DNA of 6,897 bases from CAZYPU01 sp964649665 (GTDB lineage Bacteria; Omnitrophota; Gorgyraeia; JABMRN01; RBG-13-46-9), in NCBI GenBank assembly GCA_964649665.1, contig CAZYPU010000040.1:1-6897 (forward strand). The letters are read 5' to 3'. The translations under genes and the position numbers were made by a program. Every line of letters starts with the position of its first letter. Position 1 is the first letter of the stretch. This document shows positions 5,498 through 6,897 of this stretch, piece after piece. A model generated the notes under the pieces. It saw only the letters and a program-made list of their open reading frames with translations, did no database searches and was not told the DNA's origin.

Positions 5498-6228
5498 CCT
5501 ATCGTGTTGAATTCCGTTTCTATGGTTTTTATTTTATATCCGTTCTCGAGAACTCTCAATTGCTCCAGCTTCTCTGTCTCTTCCAGCTGCGACTTTGGCA
5601 GCCCTCTGTAGGTAAAAAGAAAATCCTTCGTGTAAGCATAAATGCCGATATGTTTGTAGCAAATTCGTGATCCCACGTCGGGGGCGTGGCTCGAAAGCCA
5701 GGCGCGTATATCAAGCAGTGAATGATGTTCGTTTGTTCTCCGGTCGTAAGGAATAGGGCTTCTTGAAAAATAAAGCGCGAAGCCATCTTTGTCCTTTACA
5801 ACCTTGACGACGTTCGGATTCAAAAGCTCTTCTTTGTCGGTTATCTTTTTTATTACCGTTGCCATTACGATCGACTTATCTTCCAGCAGTACACGTGCCA
5901 GATCGTCAATCATCGTGTGGTGAACGAGCGGCTCGTCACCCTGTATGTTAACGATTACTTCAACCTCCAGGGGATTTATGACTTCCGCTATTCTATCGGT
6001 ACCCGAGGGCTGATCCTGCGAGGTATATACCGCTTTTCCGCCAAAGGCCTGCACTGCCTTTATCACTTCTTCGTTATCTGCGGCGATGATCAAATCTTCC
6101 AGAACCCTCGATTCTTTGGCTCGCTCCCAAACGTGCTGTATAAGAGGCTTTCCGGAAAGATTCGCGAGGACCTTTCCTTCAAATCTCTCGGATTTCCATC
6201 TCGCCGGTATTACGCCTATTGCCCTCAT
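5498..6228 (-). CDS. kdsB: CMP-Kdo synthetase (3-deoxy-manno-octulosonate cytidylyltransferase), C-terminus lost in assembly gap
   Basis: KdsB activates Kdo with CTP to give CMP-Kdo, the donor for Kdo transfer to lipid A. From the ATG at 6228 there are 243 full codons before the gap; complete enzymes have about 245-260 residues, so perhaps 5-15 are missing, including the usual V-D-T-P-E-D-L block. Visible motifs are the nucleotide-binding VIPARWKSERFEGKVL (7-21), SGTDRIAEV (75-83), the metal-binding VNIQGDEPL (Asp98), YFSRSPIPYDRR, YKHIGIYAYTKDFL and LPKSQLEETEKLEQLR. The N-terminal loop is slightly unusual: relatives mostly have S-T/S-R-x-P-G-K where this has SERFEGK. The start overlaps the rfaE1 stop as ATGA, and GAGG five bases upstream can serve as the ribosome site. 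Confidence 0.96.
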
Positions 6229-6897
6229 GCGAGCCTCGCCTTATCTATTTCCTCTTTTACTCTTACTGTAACCTCGTCCTGCGTTACAACCGCGATGCCA
6301 ACTTTTCCAACCACGATTCCCGCCGCACAGTTGGCTATATGAGCCGCTTGGACGGAAGTGGCGCCCGAAAGAAGCGAAAGCGTGTAGCTGGAGGCGACCG
6401 TATCCCCCGCGCCCGATACATCAAATACCTCCTGAGCTATAGTCTCTATTTTCTTCGGGGGTTTTCCTTTTTCAAAAATCATCATCCCGTCTTCGCCTAA
6501 TGTAATAAGCACGATACGCGCTTTTAGCTTCTTAAGAATCTCGAATCCCGCCTTCTTCAAGGTTGCCCTGTCTTTTATGTTGAATCCGACAGCGCGCTGG
6601 GCTTCTTTATTGTTCGGGGTCAAAAGTGTAACACCCTTGTAGTAAGAAAAATGCTCTTCTTTGGGGTCAACGGCTATTATTTTCTTTTTCTTTTTCGCAA
6701 GCGGCACGATTCCCTCAAGAAGCTTCGGCGTGATCAAGCCCTTACCGTAATCCTCCACGATGAGGCCATCTATATCGTCAATAACATTTTCAATGTAAGA
6801 GGTAATCTTCCTTACCATGCCGTCCTTTACGGGATCCACCTTTTCCCTGTCTATGCGAACAACCTGCTGCTGGTGCGCAATAACACGGGTTTTAAGA
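6225..6897 (-). CDS. rfaE1: D-glycero-beta-D-manno-heptose-7-phosphate kinase (RfaE1), N-terminus beyond window
   Basis: This PfkB/ribokinase-family enzyme phosphorylates heptose-7-phosphate at C1 in the ADP-heptose pathway for the LPS inner core. The last 223 residues are visible. The first block, TRVIAHQQQVVRIDREK, is the RfaE-specific substrate region that separates it from other sugar kinases. It is followed by VEDYGKGLIT, AVDPK, LLTPNNKEA, ITLGEDGMMIF, and the catalytic FDVSGAGDT, in which most relatives have T-G-A-G-D. The coding sequence continues past the right edge, so the GTG at 6839 is internal and not a start. The protein ends just after the kinase domain (VGIAVVTQDEV), with no nucleotidyltransferase domain, so this is the stand-alone kinase, unlike bifunctional HldE of E. 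coli; a separate adenylyltransferase must lie elsewhere. Its stop overlaps the kdsB ATG. Confidence 0.93.
   Translation of the reverse strand, partial: LKTRVIAHQQQVVRIDREKVDPVKDGMVRKITSYIENVIDDIDGLIVEDYGKGLITPKLLEGIVPLAKKKKKIIAVDPKEEHFSYYKGVTLLTPNNKEAQRAVGFNIKDRATLKKAGFEILKKLKARIVLITLGEDGMMIFEKGKPPKKIETIAQEVFDVSGAGDTVASSYTLSLLSGATSVQAAHIANCAAGIVVGKVGIAVVTQDEVTVRVKEEIDKARLA

Noticed and set aside
4720..5670. Long plus-strand open frame (316 codons)
   Set aside because: It is antisense to kdsA and kdsB, spans the N gap, and has no recognisable motif; the minus-strand genes explain the region.
4618..6228. Single 536-residue KdsB-KdsA fusion protein
   Set aside because: The frame is continuous only through 100 N. 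The two halves are distinct complete-fold enzymes that each lack only the residues hidden by the gap.
6225..6839. GTG at 6839 as the start of the heptose kinase
   Set aside because: The frame stays open to the window edge and the upstream residues carry the conserved TRVIAHQQQVVRID block, so the gene starts outside the window.
1..6897. CRISPR arrays, tRNA, rRNA, insertion sequences, phage genes
   Set aside because: I saw no regularly spaced direct repeats, no cloverleaf or rRNA-like sequence, and no transposase or integrase motifs; almost all bases are explained by the listed genes.

Overview
The window looks like a chromosomal segment from a Gram-negative (LPS-making) bacterium of medium GC. 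Every gene I can support lies on the minus strand. They fall into two biosynthetic blocks, lipopolysaccharide inner core/lipid A and queuosine (7-deazaguanine). The compact order rfaE1-kdsB-kdsA-kdsD-kdsC and the diverged protein sequences recall uncultivated lineages such as Omnitrophota, but that placement is an inference with low confidence. A run of exactly 100 N suggests a scaffolded draft or metagenome assembly.

Layout in the direction of transcription (right to left): 6897-6225, the 3' part of a stand-alone heptose-7-phosphate kinase (rfaE1); 6228-5498, CMP-Kdo synthetase (kdsB) without its C-terminal end; 5497-5398, assembly gap; 5397-4618, Kdo-8-phosphate synthase (kdsA) without its N-terminal end; 4613-3642, arabinose-5-phosphate isomerase (kdsD); 3639-3121, Kdo-8-phosphate phosphatase (kdsC); 3118-2762, queD; 2765-2100, queC; 2113-1370, queE; 1373-990, queF. 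A hairpin repeat follows at 988-950. After about 68 non-coding bases comes a lipid A-type acyltransferase (lpxL family, 881-1), which runs off the left edge. Outside the N gap, successive genes from rfaE1 to queF overlap (ATGA or 14 bp) or are separated by at most 4 bases, so they look like one operon.

How the genes work together: kdsD, kdsA, kdsC and kdsB are the complete route from ribulose-5-phosphate to CMP-Kdo. rfaE1 supplies the heptose branch of the LPS core, and the acyltransferase finishes lipid A. queD, queE, queC and queF convert 7,8-dihydroneopterin triphosphate to preQ1, the base that is later inserted into tRNA. The two pathways share no known chemistry, yet the que genes follow kdsC after only 2 bases.

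The most unusual signal is a GC-rich palindromic repeat. A 22-base core occurs three times: once immediately after the queF stop codon (950-988), and twice as a head-to-head pair with 30-base arms inside the queE reading frame (1475-1536). There it is translated as an apparent insert of about 20 residues. This resembles the in-frame palindromic elements of Rickettsia, or E. coli BIMEs that have entered a gene.
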